Shown here: piece after piece, positions 22,480 through 28,145 of the stretch
Numbering within the stretch: the first letter of the stretch is position 1
Layout of the letters: each line of letters opens with the position of its first letter
DNA from: a virus
Direction: 5' to 3' (one strand)
Length of the DNA: 28,942 bases
Virus record (IMG/VR): IMGVR_UViG_3300032288_002452
Coordinates: 1 to 28,942 of that record
Notes under the pieces: model-generated
What the model saw: the letters and a program-made list of their open reading frames with translations, nothing else
The model's database searches: none
Told to the model about the DNA's origin: nothing
Made by a program: the position numbers and the translations under genes

Positions 22480-22502
22480 TGTTAATGTTTTTTTCATTAA
22501 CA
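22480..22502. promoter_or_regulatory. Perfect 8-bp inverted repeat with T7 loop in divergent gap
   Basis: TGTTAATG (22480-22487) and CATTAACA (22495-22502) flank seven T. It lies in the 124-bp gap between the divergent nuclease-like gene and the 22542 gene, just upstream of the latter's TATA-like box. It could be an operator for a dimeric regulator, or a weak hairpin. Confidence 0.45.
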
Positions 22503-22514
22503 GAGGGGTTATAT

Positions 22515-22526
22515 CATATTTATAAC
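22515..22526 (+). promoter_or_regulatory. TATA-like box before 22542 gene
   Basis: CATATTTATAAC ends 15 nt before ATG 22542. It supports this ATG over the in-frame ATG at 22479, which falls next to the inverted repeat. Confidence 0.37.
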
Positions 22527-22541
22527 TATACAAAATCAATT

Positions 22542-22916
22542 ATGATAAATATTGACAAGAATAGCTCAAATATAGTTGTGGCAACATTAACCGAGAAGAG
22601 CACATTACTAAACCCCAACTTTTTGTTTTCATTCAGCAGCACTACTGATGTTAATAATGTGGTGAATTTTATGGCGACTGATTTGTCCCAATATAAATCA
22701 AGGTATAATATCTTTGTTGTATTTGAAACAGGGACTACATTCGTTAATTTAACTGGTGGTACAATCAATCTAACACCTCCAGGTATGTGGGATTATAACA
22801 TATATGAAAGTACTGGTGTTACATTGAGCATATCTGCCACTACGGGCAATATCTTGGAGACAGGTAAGGTTATAGTTAATGGTGAGGATTTAACCATCCC
22901 AGAGGTATATAGATAA
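22542..22916 (+). CDS. Putative small virion protein upstream of portal, 124 aa
   Basis: I cannot name this 124-residue protein. It is beta-rich throughout (INIDKNSSNIVVATLTEKST, NPNFLFSFSS, YNIFVVFETGT), with a GGTINLTPPGMWDYNIYES segment and a final GKVIVNGEDLTIPEVYR strand pair. That layout resembles small structural proteins that sit beside portal genes in Bacteroidota siphoviruses. I chose ATG 22542 (residue 22 of the longer frame) because a TATA-like box and an A-rich leader precede it and the longer version adds a hydrophobic extension beginning at an inverted repeat. The portal gene follows after 18 nt. Confidence 0.62.
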   Translation: MINIDKNSSNIVVATLTEKSTLLNPNFLFSFSSTTDVNNVVNFMATDLSQYKSRYNIFVVFETGTTFVNLTGGTINLTPPGMWDYNIYESTGVTLSISATTGNILETGKVIVNGEDLTIPEVYR

Positions 22917-22934
22917 AAATTAAATATAAAGAAT

Positions 22935-24116
22935 ATGAATTTATTTGGATTTTCTAATAAGAAACAACCCGTTGAAATACAACAACCAATTATTGAGACA
23001 TATAAACACGAGAAGTTTTACTCAGTAAATAGGGAAACAAGTCGTACAGATTATGATTTTTCAATCCCAGCTGTAACGGAATTAATCAATGCAAACTACA
23101 TTTACTTTGGAGTTGATAATCAATATCCAAACTTGTTGAATAATTTATATTATTCATCCCCATTCCACGCATCCATTGTCAATTTCAAGTCATTTAATCT
23201 GATTGGTGCAGGTTATAATGTCCAACCCAATCCTGGTGTCACAGAAGCCGATTTAATCGCAATGAAACAGATGGAGTATTTCTTCAACTCAAATGTATTA
23301 AACCAAATTACATCTGACTTATTAATACATAACCGAATTTGTATTAAGGTTACTTGGAATGTTGAGCATACGAAGATTATACGAATTGATAGGATTGAAC
23401 CATCAAAAATTAGGGCAACCAAGAAGGTGGATGGTAAGATTAAAAAATATGCTTATAATGATGACTGGACTGCATCATTAAGGAGTTCTCAAAACAATTA
23501 TGTATATATCCCAGCTTTTGATATGTATGCTAAGGATGAAACACAACAATTATATGTATGGCAGGGGTATAGTCCAGGGCTTGAATATTATGCTCAACCC
23601 ACTTATGCGAATGCGGTTAATTGGTTATACCTTGATGGACAGATAAGTTACTACCACAAGTCAAATATTGACAATAGTATTAACCCCAGTGTTGTATTAA
23701 AATTCCCTGAGAAGTTCGCTAATCAACAAGATGAACAAAACTTTGTTAGACAATTAAGAGCAAGTTTTACTGGTGCTAGAAATGCTGGTAAAGTATTAAC
23801 ATTTTTTAGTCACGGAAAGGATTTACTACCAGAGGTAGAAGTGTTGGAGGGAAATAAGTTAGGGGATGACTTTGAGGTAACCAATGAGACGATAATTAAA
23901 AATATCGCATTTTCACACACCATCAATCCAATCATTATGGGTATTGCTGTACCTGGTAGTTTAGGTGCTGGAACTGAGATGGAGGTTGCTTATAACATCT
24001 TTCAAAATACTTTTGTAAAACCAAATCAACGAACCCTCAATGAAGTTGTGAATTTCTTTTATGGGATAAACAATATCAAGGGAACATTTACTCTAAATCC
24101 AACTAATATCTTTTAA
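22935..24116 (+). CDS. Portal protein, 393 aa
   Basis: The portal forms the dodecameric channel at one capsid vertex through which the terminase packages DNA. The 393-residue product has a typical N-terminus (MNLFGFSNKKQP), then INANYIYFGVDNQYPNLLNNLYYSSPFHASIV (about 52-83), the IRIDRIEPSKIRATKK strand region, SYYHKSNIDNSINPSVV, and the crown-side HTINPIIMGIAVPGSLGAGTEMEVAYNIF (about 330-358) characteristic of portal proteins. It is short for portals but complete. It is separated from the capsid gene by the minus-strand island, an unusual position, and the head-tail connector gene follows within 3 nt. Confidence 0.88.
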   Translation: MNLFGFSNKKQPVEIQQPIIETYKHEKFYSVNRETSRTDYDFSIPAVTELINANYIYFGVDNQYPNLLNNLYYSSPFHASIVNFKSFNLIGAGYNVQPNPGVTEADLIAMKQMEYFFNSNVLNQITSDLLIHNRICIKVTWNVEHTKIIRIDRIEPSKIRATKKVDGKIKKYAYNDDWTASLRSSQNNYVYIPAFDMYAKDETQQLYVWQGYSPGLEYYAQPTYANAVNWLYLDGQISYYHKSNIDNSINPSVVLKFPEKFANQQDEQNFVRQLRASFTGARNAGKVLTFFSHGKDLLPEVEVLEGNKLGDDFEVTNETIIKNIAFSHTINPIIMGIAVPGSLGAGTEMEVAYNIFQNTFVKPNQRTLNEVVNFFYGINNIKGTFTLNPTNIF

Positions 24117-24118
24117 CT

Positions 24119-24625
24119 ATGAATAACATTTTATTTGTGAGTGAGGCTTACCTAAGAGATAACCTTCCAATCAGTAGAAACCTTGATACCAAGGACATAA
24201 AACCAAACATACAAGCAGCACAAGACTTATATATCCAAGAGATATTAGGTTCTAATTTTTATGAATATCTTTTGAATGTTTTTTCTGCTCAGACATTAAA
24301 TGCTAATGAAGTTATTTTGGTACAAGATTACATTAAACCAGCTGAGGCTTATAGAACATTAGCAATGGCTTTACCCTTCTTAGCATTTCAAGTTAAGAAC
24401 AAAGGCCCCCAATCACAATTCGATGAGTTCGGTACTCCAGCACCTGGTAATGAATTAAGATTTTTAATATCCAATGCGGAGAATAGAGCAGAGTTTTACG
24501 AACAAAGACTAACCAAATACCTTTGTGTTAATAGAAGTTTATTTCCCCAATACCAAACAAACAATGATGGTATTATACACCCCAATGAAAGTCCTAAGTG
24601 GGACGCTGGATTATTATTTTATTAA
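24119..24625 (+). CDS. Head-tail connector protein, 168 aa
   Basis: A neck protein of 168 residues that probably attaches below the portal. It is mainly helical: LFVSEAYLRDNLPI, then KPNIQAAQDLYIQEILGSNFYEYLL (about 28-52), AEAYRTLAMALPFLAFQVKNKG (about 80-101), and NELRFLISNAENRAEFYEQRLTKYL (about 116-140). The IQ.AQDLYI..ILGS.FY pattern is that of connector proteins of Bacteroidota phages (DUF6712-like). A short, polar C-terminus follows. It begins 2 nt after the portal stop, consistent with coupled translation and equal need in the particle. Confidence 0.75.
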   Translation: MNNILFVSEAYLRDNLPISRNLDTKDIKPNIQAAQDLYIQEILGSNFYEYLLNVFSAQTLNANEVILVQDYIKPAEAYRTLAMALPFLAFQVKNKGPQSQFDEFGTPAPGNELRFLISNAENRAEFYEQRLTKYLCVNRSLFPQYQTNNDGIIHPNESPKWDAGLLFY

Positions 24626-24634
24626 ACAAATACA

Positions 24635-25123
24635 ATGAACACGATTAAAGAAACATTATTAGCTACACTATTTTCCTTATTGACATTCTTTGCACCCGCT
24701 GCAGGAATATTATTAGTTGTCCTAAGCTTTGTATTCACCGATACAATACTTGCTTATATGAGGGTAAAGAAACAACAATCAAAGGGATTAAAGATTGAAT
24801 GGACATCAAGGAATTTTATTAGGGGATTTCTTCCCAAAATGTTAGGTTATACCATACTCGTCTTATTATTTTTTATGTTGGATAAATTCCTTCTGAATGA
24901 ATTTGTAAAGTATGTTGTTAGTATTGAATTACTTTCAACCAAGTTAGTGTCCCTAGGGTTAATATATGGAGAATTAACATCAATAGATGAGAACTCAAAA
25001 GTTATTTGGGGTAAAGGTATTATCAAAAGATTGATGGATGTATTCAACTTTGGAAATAAAATCAAAAATAAATTATCAGAAGTAAATCAAGATAAAAAAG
25101 ATGAGAGCAATCAACAGGGGTAA
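24635..25123 (+). CDS. Holin, 162 aa
   Basis: A probable holin that makes the inner-membrane lesion releasing the endolysin. It has two N-terminal hydrophobic stretches (about 8-18 and 22-41: LLVVLSFVFTDTILAYM), then a charged cytoplasmic part (RVKKQQSKGLKIEW), a third segment at about 69-87 (MLGYTILVLLFFMLDKFLL) and a fourth, weaker one at about 100-112. It ends in a Lys/Asp/Glu-rich tail. The LYGELTSIDEN-type motif (YGELTSIDENSKV) is typical of the Phage_holin_4 family. It is not next to the amidase, which lies about 1.7 kb further along the same strand. Its end overlaps the HExxH gene by 23 nt. Confidence 0.75.
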   Translation: MNTIKETLLATLFSLLTFFAPAAGILLVVLSFVFTDTILAYMRVKKQQSKGLKIEWTSRNFIRGFLPKMLGYTILVLLFFMLDKFLLNEFVKYVVSIELLSTKLVSLGLIYGELTSIDENSKVIWGKGIIKRLMDVFNFGNKIKNKLSEVNQDKKDESNQQG

Positions 25124-25517
25124 CTATCAATTATTAATTGGAGATAACTCCATAGAACTTTTTGAATATTTTAAAACAGAAGAATTACACGGATTATCAA
25201 GAGGTGTAGCTGAAGTGTATCCTGATACACCAGATAATGCTTATATATACGGAATGGCTAATTATCATCCTAAAGATATTAATTTAACTAAGGAATTGAA
25301 ACCCTATGTCTTCTTCAATAAGAAGAGGTTGAATGGTACTTATAAGGATGTTACAGGTATGATGCACGAATATCTACATTTGGGTAGATTGTTATTCAAC
25401 GAGATTACTGATGTTAATGAAGAACAAGTAGTTCAATTTATTGAGAATGAAATCAATTGGATAGTTGAAAATGGGGTAATTGGAATATTTGAACAACCCT
25501 CAACAAAATATATGTAA
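25101..25517 (+). CDS. HExxH putative zinc metalloprotease, 138 aa
   Basis: A small putative metalloprotease. The zinc-binding motif is H89-E90-Y-L-H93 (in TGMMHEYLHLGRLLF), and an acidic E115 or E117 (QFIENEINW) about 22-24 residues on could be the third ligand, as in gluzincins. The preceding region has a beta hairpin (VFFNKKRLNGTY). The N-terminal 60 residues (NYQLLIGDNSIELF, RGVAEVYPD) match nothing I know. It overlaps the holin gene by 23 nt, so it is probably translated with it; a lysis or virion-associated role is then plausible. No signal peptide is seen. Alternatively it is a non-catalytic HExxH fold. The terminator at 25523 follows. Confidence 0.62.
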   Translation: MRAINRGNYQLLIGDNSIELFEYFKTEELHGLSRGVAEVYPDTPDNAYIYGMANYHPKDINLTKELKPYVFFNKKRLNGTYKDVTGMMHEYLHLGRLLFNEITDVNEEQVVQFIENEINWIVENGVIGIFEQPSTKYM

Positions 25518-25522
25518 ATTAA

Positions 25523-25557
25523 AAAGCCCAACCGATTAAGTTGGGTTTTATTTTTTT
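25523..25557. terminator. Bidirectional terminator between lysis operon and initiator gene
   Basis: AAAGCCCAAC (25523-25532) pairs with GTTGGGTTTT (25540-25549) around a 7-nt loop, with one G-U pair. It is followed by seven T (25551-25557) on the plus strand and by T-rich sequence on the minus strand. It separates the converging holin/protease and initiator genes. Confidence 0.87.
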
Positions 25558-25580
25558 ATCGCTATCGCTCGGTTGAAGTA

Positions 25581-26297
25581 TTATAATATTCCATACTCTT
25601 CAATTCTATATTTATCAATGTGGTAATATTTTTCAGATTTTAATTTATTGAATAAAATTCTATATTCTACTTTTAGTTCTAACTCCAAGGATTTTTCATC
25701 TTTATAAATATCAAAAAGTTCTTTTAATATATTTACATCCCCATCCTCTTCAACCAAAAAATCATTATTAAGTAAATTATTATTATCTTCTTTAATATTA
25801 TTATTTATATTATTAATAGATGTAGATTTCAACAAACCTATTTGCTGATTTCTACATATAGGTTCGTTGTTTTCTACATATGGTTTGTTGTTTTCTACAT
25901 ATGGTTCGTTGTTTTCAACATATGTATCTATTTGAGGTTTGTTGTTTTCAACATATGTATCTGTTTGGTTAATATCATCATTCAACAATTTTTCAATGTT
26001 AGTATAACATTCATCATCAATTAAAAAATAAGTTATTCTCTTTTCAACCCAAGAGTTAATTAATCCCTCTTCAACCAATAATCCTTTAGCTTTTTCATAA
26101 GAATGTCTTTGAATGAATATAGCTTTCTGAATATCATTATGAGATTTAAAAAAACTTTTACCTTTATAAAATTCTTGTTGTTCAATCAAATATCCTAACA
26201 ATGTTGCTGCTTCCAAACTTTTAAGATTATTGATTAAAATCTTGCTAAGTATTAAATAATTACCTTTCTCCATTATTATCTTTTTCAAATTTTTCAT
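25581..26297 (-). CDS. Putative replication initiator with internal iterons, 238 aa
   Basis: Probable origin-binding replication initiator. Residues 10-92 form a winged-helix-like domain (LEAATLLGYLIEQQEF, KSHNDIQKAIFIQRHSYEKAKGLLVEEGLI with a wing strand after it). Residues 111-150 are a repetitive polar linker (TYVENNKP, PYVENNEP) encoded by the iterons. Then come an Asn-rich stretch, and a C-terminal acidic helical domain (about 186-238: VNILKELFDIYKDEKSLELEL) that could recruit host replication proteins. N-terminal DNA binding, a repeat-bearing linker and a C-terminal helicase-loader domain is the layout of lambda O. No polymerase, primase or helicase is seen elsewhere. The main alternative is a transcription factor with this winged helix. 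Its upstream TATA-like box is at 26310. Confidence 0.68.
   Translation of the reverse strand: MKNLKKIIMEKGNYLILSKILINNLKSLEAATLLGYLIEQQEFYKGKSFFKSHNDIQKAIFIQRHSYEKAKGLLVEEGLINSWVEKRITYFLIDDECYTNIEKLLNDDINQTDTYVENNKPQIDTYVENNEPYVENNKPYVENNEPICRNQQIGLLKSTSINNINNNIKEDNNNLLNNDFLVEEDGDVNILKELFDIYKDEKSLELELKVEYRILFNKLKSEKYYHIDKYRIEEYGIL
25761..25820. other. AT-rich region next to iterons, candidate DNA-unwinding element
   Basis: Sixty bases with only five G or C, about 40 bp from the repeats and within the same gene. On the minus strand it encodes the Asn-rich linker. An AT-rich element flanking iterons is what plasmid and lambda-type origins have for duplex opening. Confidence 0.5.
25861..25956. 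repeat. Four 21-bp direct repeats (candidate iterons)
   Basis: Copies at 25861-25881, 25882-25902, 25903-25923 and 25936-25956, written on the plus strand as GGTT(C/T)GTTGTTTTC(T/A)ACATAT. The first three are contiguous; a 12-bp spacer (GTATCTATTTGA) precedes the fourth and a near-copy of it (GTATCTGTTTGG) follows. A degenerate fifth copy lies at about 25840-25859. The 21-bp period (about two helical turns) and location in the candidate initiator gene suit cooperative binding of one protein. In the minus-strand protein they encode a 7-residue repeat. Confidence 0.8.
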
Positions 26298-26309
26298 ATA
26301 TTTATGGTT

Positions 26310-26321
26310 GTATATAAATAG
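26310..26321 (-). promoter_or_regulatory. TATA-like box, minus strand, before initiator gene
   Basis: On the minus strand CTATTTATATAC ends 12 nt before the initiator ATG (26297). It is shared in form with the plus-strand boxes. Confidence 0.38.
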
Positions 26322-26331
26322 TTTATTTTAG

Positions 26332-26363
26332 TCCTCATCTATTACTGTAGGTGGGGATTTTTT
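26332..26363 (+). terminator. Plus-strand-specific terminator inside minus-strand gene block
   Basis: TCCTCATCTA (26332-26341) pairs with TAGGTGGGGA (26348-26357) around a 6-nt loop, then six T (26358-26363). The stem uses two G-U pairs in plus-strand RNA; in minus-strand RNA those would be A-C mismatches. The direction is therefore plus, although flanking genes are on the minus strand. Confidence 0.7.
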
Positions 26364-26655
26364 ATTGTTGGGTTTTTTTAAGTTTATTTTTATAATAATT
26401 AATTACCATTTGATATCTTGTAGTATCATTAGGAAAAATCTCATCTTGTTGTTGTTCATTTAAGATGGTATAGTTAAAACCTTTATAATTAAAACTCCAA
26501 CTACCATCTCCATTTATGTCTTTGTGTTTATTTTTATAGACATAGGCGAATGATACTCCAATGAGTTCACACAATTTTTGTATAGTTTGTGACGCACCTA
26601 TTAGTTCATCACCACTCAAAAGAATATACTTTATTGATTTTACTGCTTTTTTCAT
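26362..26655 (-). CDS. Small possible DNA-binding protein (NUMOD1-like), 97 aa
   Basis: This 97-residue protein is upstream of the initiator gene on the same strand. Residues 13-55 (LSGDELIGASQTIQKLCELI, then GVSFAYVYKNKHKDINGDGSWSFNYKG) have a strand, a helix-turn-helix-like stretch (TIQKLCELIGVSFAYVYKN) and a Trp-containing strand. That is the layout of NUMOD1-type DNA-binding modules. The C-terminus is acidic then Lys-rich (NYYKNKLKKTQQ). It is a candidate regulator of the divergent promoters that lie behind it, where a palindrome and a tandem repeat are found. The match is by eye and weak; no nuclease domain is present. Confidence 0.55.
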   Translation of the reverse strand: MKKAVKSIKYILLSGDELIGASQTIQKLCELIGVSFAYVYKNKHKDINGDGSWSFNYKGFNYTILNEQQQDEIFPNDTTRYQMVINYYKNKLKKTQQ

Positions 26656-26682
26656 TTTTGTTTTTTTTTAATTTGTTTATTT

Positions 26683-26697
26683 GTATAATAATATATA
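26683..26697 (-). promoter_or_regulatory. TATA-like box, minus strand, before 97-aa gene
   Basis: On the minus strand TATATATTATTATAC lies about 28 nt before the ATG of the 97-residue protein. Confidence 0.3.
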
Positions 26698-26703
26698 CAC
26701 AAT

Positions 26704-26727
26704 AGTAGATAAAAAAGTAGATAAAAA
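26704..26727. repeat. Tandem 12-bp direct repeat in divergent intergenic region
   Basis: AGTAGATAAAAA occurs twice head to tail (26704-26715, 26716-26727). It lies in the 166-bp gap between the divergent small DNA-binding-like gene and the amidase, so it could be a regulator binding site. The gap 26656-26821 otherwise holds the GC-rich palindrome and the two TATA-like boxes; I see no gene in it. Confidence 0.6.
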
Positions 26728-26761
26728 TAAATATTTAACAAAACATTAACTAAATTATAGA

Positions 26762-26778
26762 GTGGGCGATCCGCCCAC
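26762..26778. promoter_or_regulatory. GC-rich palindrome in divergent intergenic region
   Basis: GTGGGCG (26762-26768) and CGCCCAC (26772-26778) are perfect complements around a 3-nt centre. It is a very GC-rich block in AT-rich surroundings, with no T-run on either side, so not a standard terminator. It lies between the tandem 12-bp repeat and the amidase promoter box; operator, packaging or origin element are all possible. Confidence 0.55.
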
Positions 26779-26802
26779 CCAATAAAACCCAAATACAAAA
26801 CT

Positions 26803-26817
26803 CTATATATAATAAAA
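26803..26817 (+). promoter_or_regulatory. TATA-like box before amidase
   Basis: CTATATATAATAAAA, four bases before ATG 26822. It is identical to the box before the tail-chaperone gene (17134-17148), 9.7 kb away. Confidence 0.45.
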
Positions 26818-26821
26818 GCGT

Positions 26822-27661
26822 ATGAAATTAATCACAAAACAAACAACAACAAAAACCAAAAATATCCTATTCAACTTACTAGGGGAATGTGGATATACAT
26901 CAATTGAACAATTCCAAAGATTGAATAGATTGACTGAGGATGGATTATTTGGTATAAACTCATATAATGCTCTATATAACATTATATTGAACCCACAACC
27001 AGTATTATTTGATAATTACTACTACAAACAAGCACATCCAAAAAAACAAATAATACTTCACCATTCAGCAGGATGGGATAATGCAAGAGGTATGTTTAAT
27101 TGGTGGATGAATGATGGTGTATCGCATGTCGCAACAAGTATCGGAATATCAGATGATGGTAAGTTATATAAAGGATTTGATGAACAATATTGGGCATTTT
27201 CAATAGGGTGTGAAACCCAAACATTTATTAAGAATGGTGTTGAACTAAAATATAGAAATGGTAGGATAATTAACAACCAACAATTGGATGAACAAGCTGT
27301 TGCAGTTGAAATATGTAATTGGGGAACACTAACCAAAAAGCTTGATAAATATTATAGTTGGGCAAATGCTGAAGTACCCACTTCAAAAGTGATTGAACTC
27401 AATTATAAAAATCAAAAGTATTTTGAAATATATACAGATAAAGAAATTGAAACAACGAAATATTGGATATTGTTAAACTCAATACGATTCGATATACCGA
27501 TAGATTATTCGTATGATGATATGTTTAATGTATCAAAGAAAGCTTTGTCAGGAGAAGCTGGTATATTCACTCACAATAGTTATAGATTGGATAAGTCAGA
27601 TATATCACCTCAACCAAAAATGTTAGATATGTTAAAAAATCTAATTGATTACACAAAATAA
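26822..27661 (+). CDS. N-acetylmuramoyl-L-alanine amidase endolysin, 279 aa
   Basis: Endolysin that cuts the bond between MurNAc and L-alanine in peptidoglycan. Residues 13-56 resemble a peptidoglycan-binding module (ILFNLLGECGYTSIEQF, RLTEDGLFGINSYNALYNI). The amidase_2 domain starts KKQIILHHSAGWD, with zinc ligand candidate H80 or H81. It continues SHVATSIGISDDGKLYKGF and YWAFSIGC, then AVAVEICNWG with E163, and ends GIFTHNSYRLDKSDISPQP with H251 and D260 as probable ligand and catalytic-region residues. No signal peptide is visible, consistent with release through a holin. It is followed directly by a terminator and lies away from the holin gene, in a separate unit. Confidence 0.9.
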   Translation: MKLITKQTTTKTKNILFNLLGECGYTSIEQFQRLNRLTEDGLFGINSYNALYNIILNPQPVLFDNYYYKQAHPKKQIILHHSAGWDNARGMFNWWMNDGVSHVATSIGISDDGKLYKGFDEQYWAFSIGCETQTFIKNGVELKYRNGRIINNQQLDEQAVAVEICNWGTLTKKLDKYYSWANAEVPTSKVIELNYKNQKYFEIYTDKEIETTKYWILLNSIRFDIPIDYSYDDMFNVSKKALSGEAGIFTHNSYRLDKSDISPQPKMLDMLKNLIDYTK

Positions 27662-27668
27662 AAAAAAT

Positions 27669-27690
27669 ATCCCCTCAATGGGGATTTTTT
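27669..27690 (+). terminator. Terminator after amidase
   Basis: ATCCCC (27669-27674) pairs with GGGGAT (27680-27685) around a 5-nt loop, followed by six T (27685-27690). Confidence 0.85.
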
Positions 27691-27701
27691 ACTTTTATCA
27701 G

Positions 27702-27717
27702 ATATTTATAATAAAAA
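27702..27717 (+). promoter_or_regulatory. TATA-like box after amidase terminator
   Basis: ATATTTATAATAAAAA starts 12 nt after the terminator T-run and ends five bases before ATG 27723. It fixes this ATG as the start, since the in-frame ATG at 27645 lies before the terminator. Confidence 0.42.
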
Positions 27718-27722
27718 ATGAT

Positions 27723-28145
27723 ATGAACGAACAATGGGAAAAAGCTAAGAAGGTATTAGAGAAACAAAATCTACCTGAGAAAATCACACAACAAAATATT
27801 AAGTACCTATCCGCATTGTTGGTTAGGGATTTTGAGGAGTTAATAGACTTTGAGGGAATAATACTCCAAACAAATAAAGAATTGTTAGATGATTTCACAA
27901 GGTTATCCTACTTCCAAATCTTATACTGGAATTACTTTTTGGAGTTGGAACAATACGAACATTGTGAAGTGGTTAAATCATCCATCCAAAACCTAAAGAA
28001 TTTGACTACAAGACTACTTTATAAGAAAATTGATGGTGAGGTTGTCCCCGATGAAGAAGTTGAAGAATACTTGGATATTATCTTACAGGAGGGTATCCTA
28101 AGTGTTAATGAAATCTATAATCTAAACTATTTACACAACCTATAA
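27723..28145 (+). CDS. Hypothetical protein upstream of sigma-like gene, 140 aa
   Basis: I do not recognise this 140-residue, mainly helical, acidic protein. It begins MNEQWEKAKKVLEKQNLPEK, has central helices (YLSALLVRDFEELIDFEG, FTRLSYFQILYWNYFLELEQY) and a charged C-terminus (PDEEVEEYLDIILQEG). The stop codon is immediately followed by the start of the sigma-like gene, with no gap. I chose ATG 27723 because the longer frame, starting at 27645, would begin within the amidase gene and cross a terminator. The all-helical composition and tight coupling to the sigma-like protein suggest a partner or a regulator, but nothing demonstrates it. Confidence 0.68.
   Translation: MNEQWEKAKKVLEKQNLPEKITQQNIKYLSALLVRDFEELIDFEGIILQTNKELLDDFTRLSYFQILYWNYFLELEQYEHCEVVKSSIQNLKNLTTRLLYKKIDGEVVPDEEVEEYLDIILQEGILSVNEIYNLNYLHNL

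Noticed and set aside
22479-22541. Upstream ATG as start of the small protein before the portal
   Set aside because: It coincides with the left arm of an inverted repeat and precedes the TATA-like box; ATG 22542 fits better.
25840-25968. CRISPR array
   Set aside because: Three repeats abut with no spacers and all lie inside a coding frame; no cas-like genes are present. Iterons are a better explanation.
25842-26024. Hydrophobic plus-strand frame opposite the iterons
   Set aside because: It repeats FVVF(Y/N)I units only because it is antisense to the iteron repeats; there is no leader or neighbour supporting a gene.
27645-27722. Upstream ATG as start of the gene before the sigma-like factor
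   Set aside because: It overlaps the amidase end and crosses its terminator; ATG 27723 is better placed.
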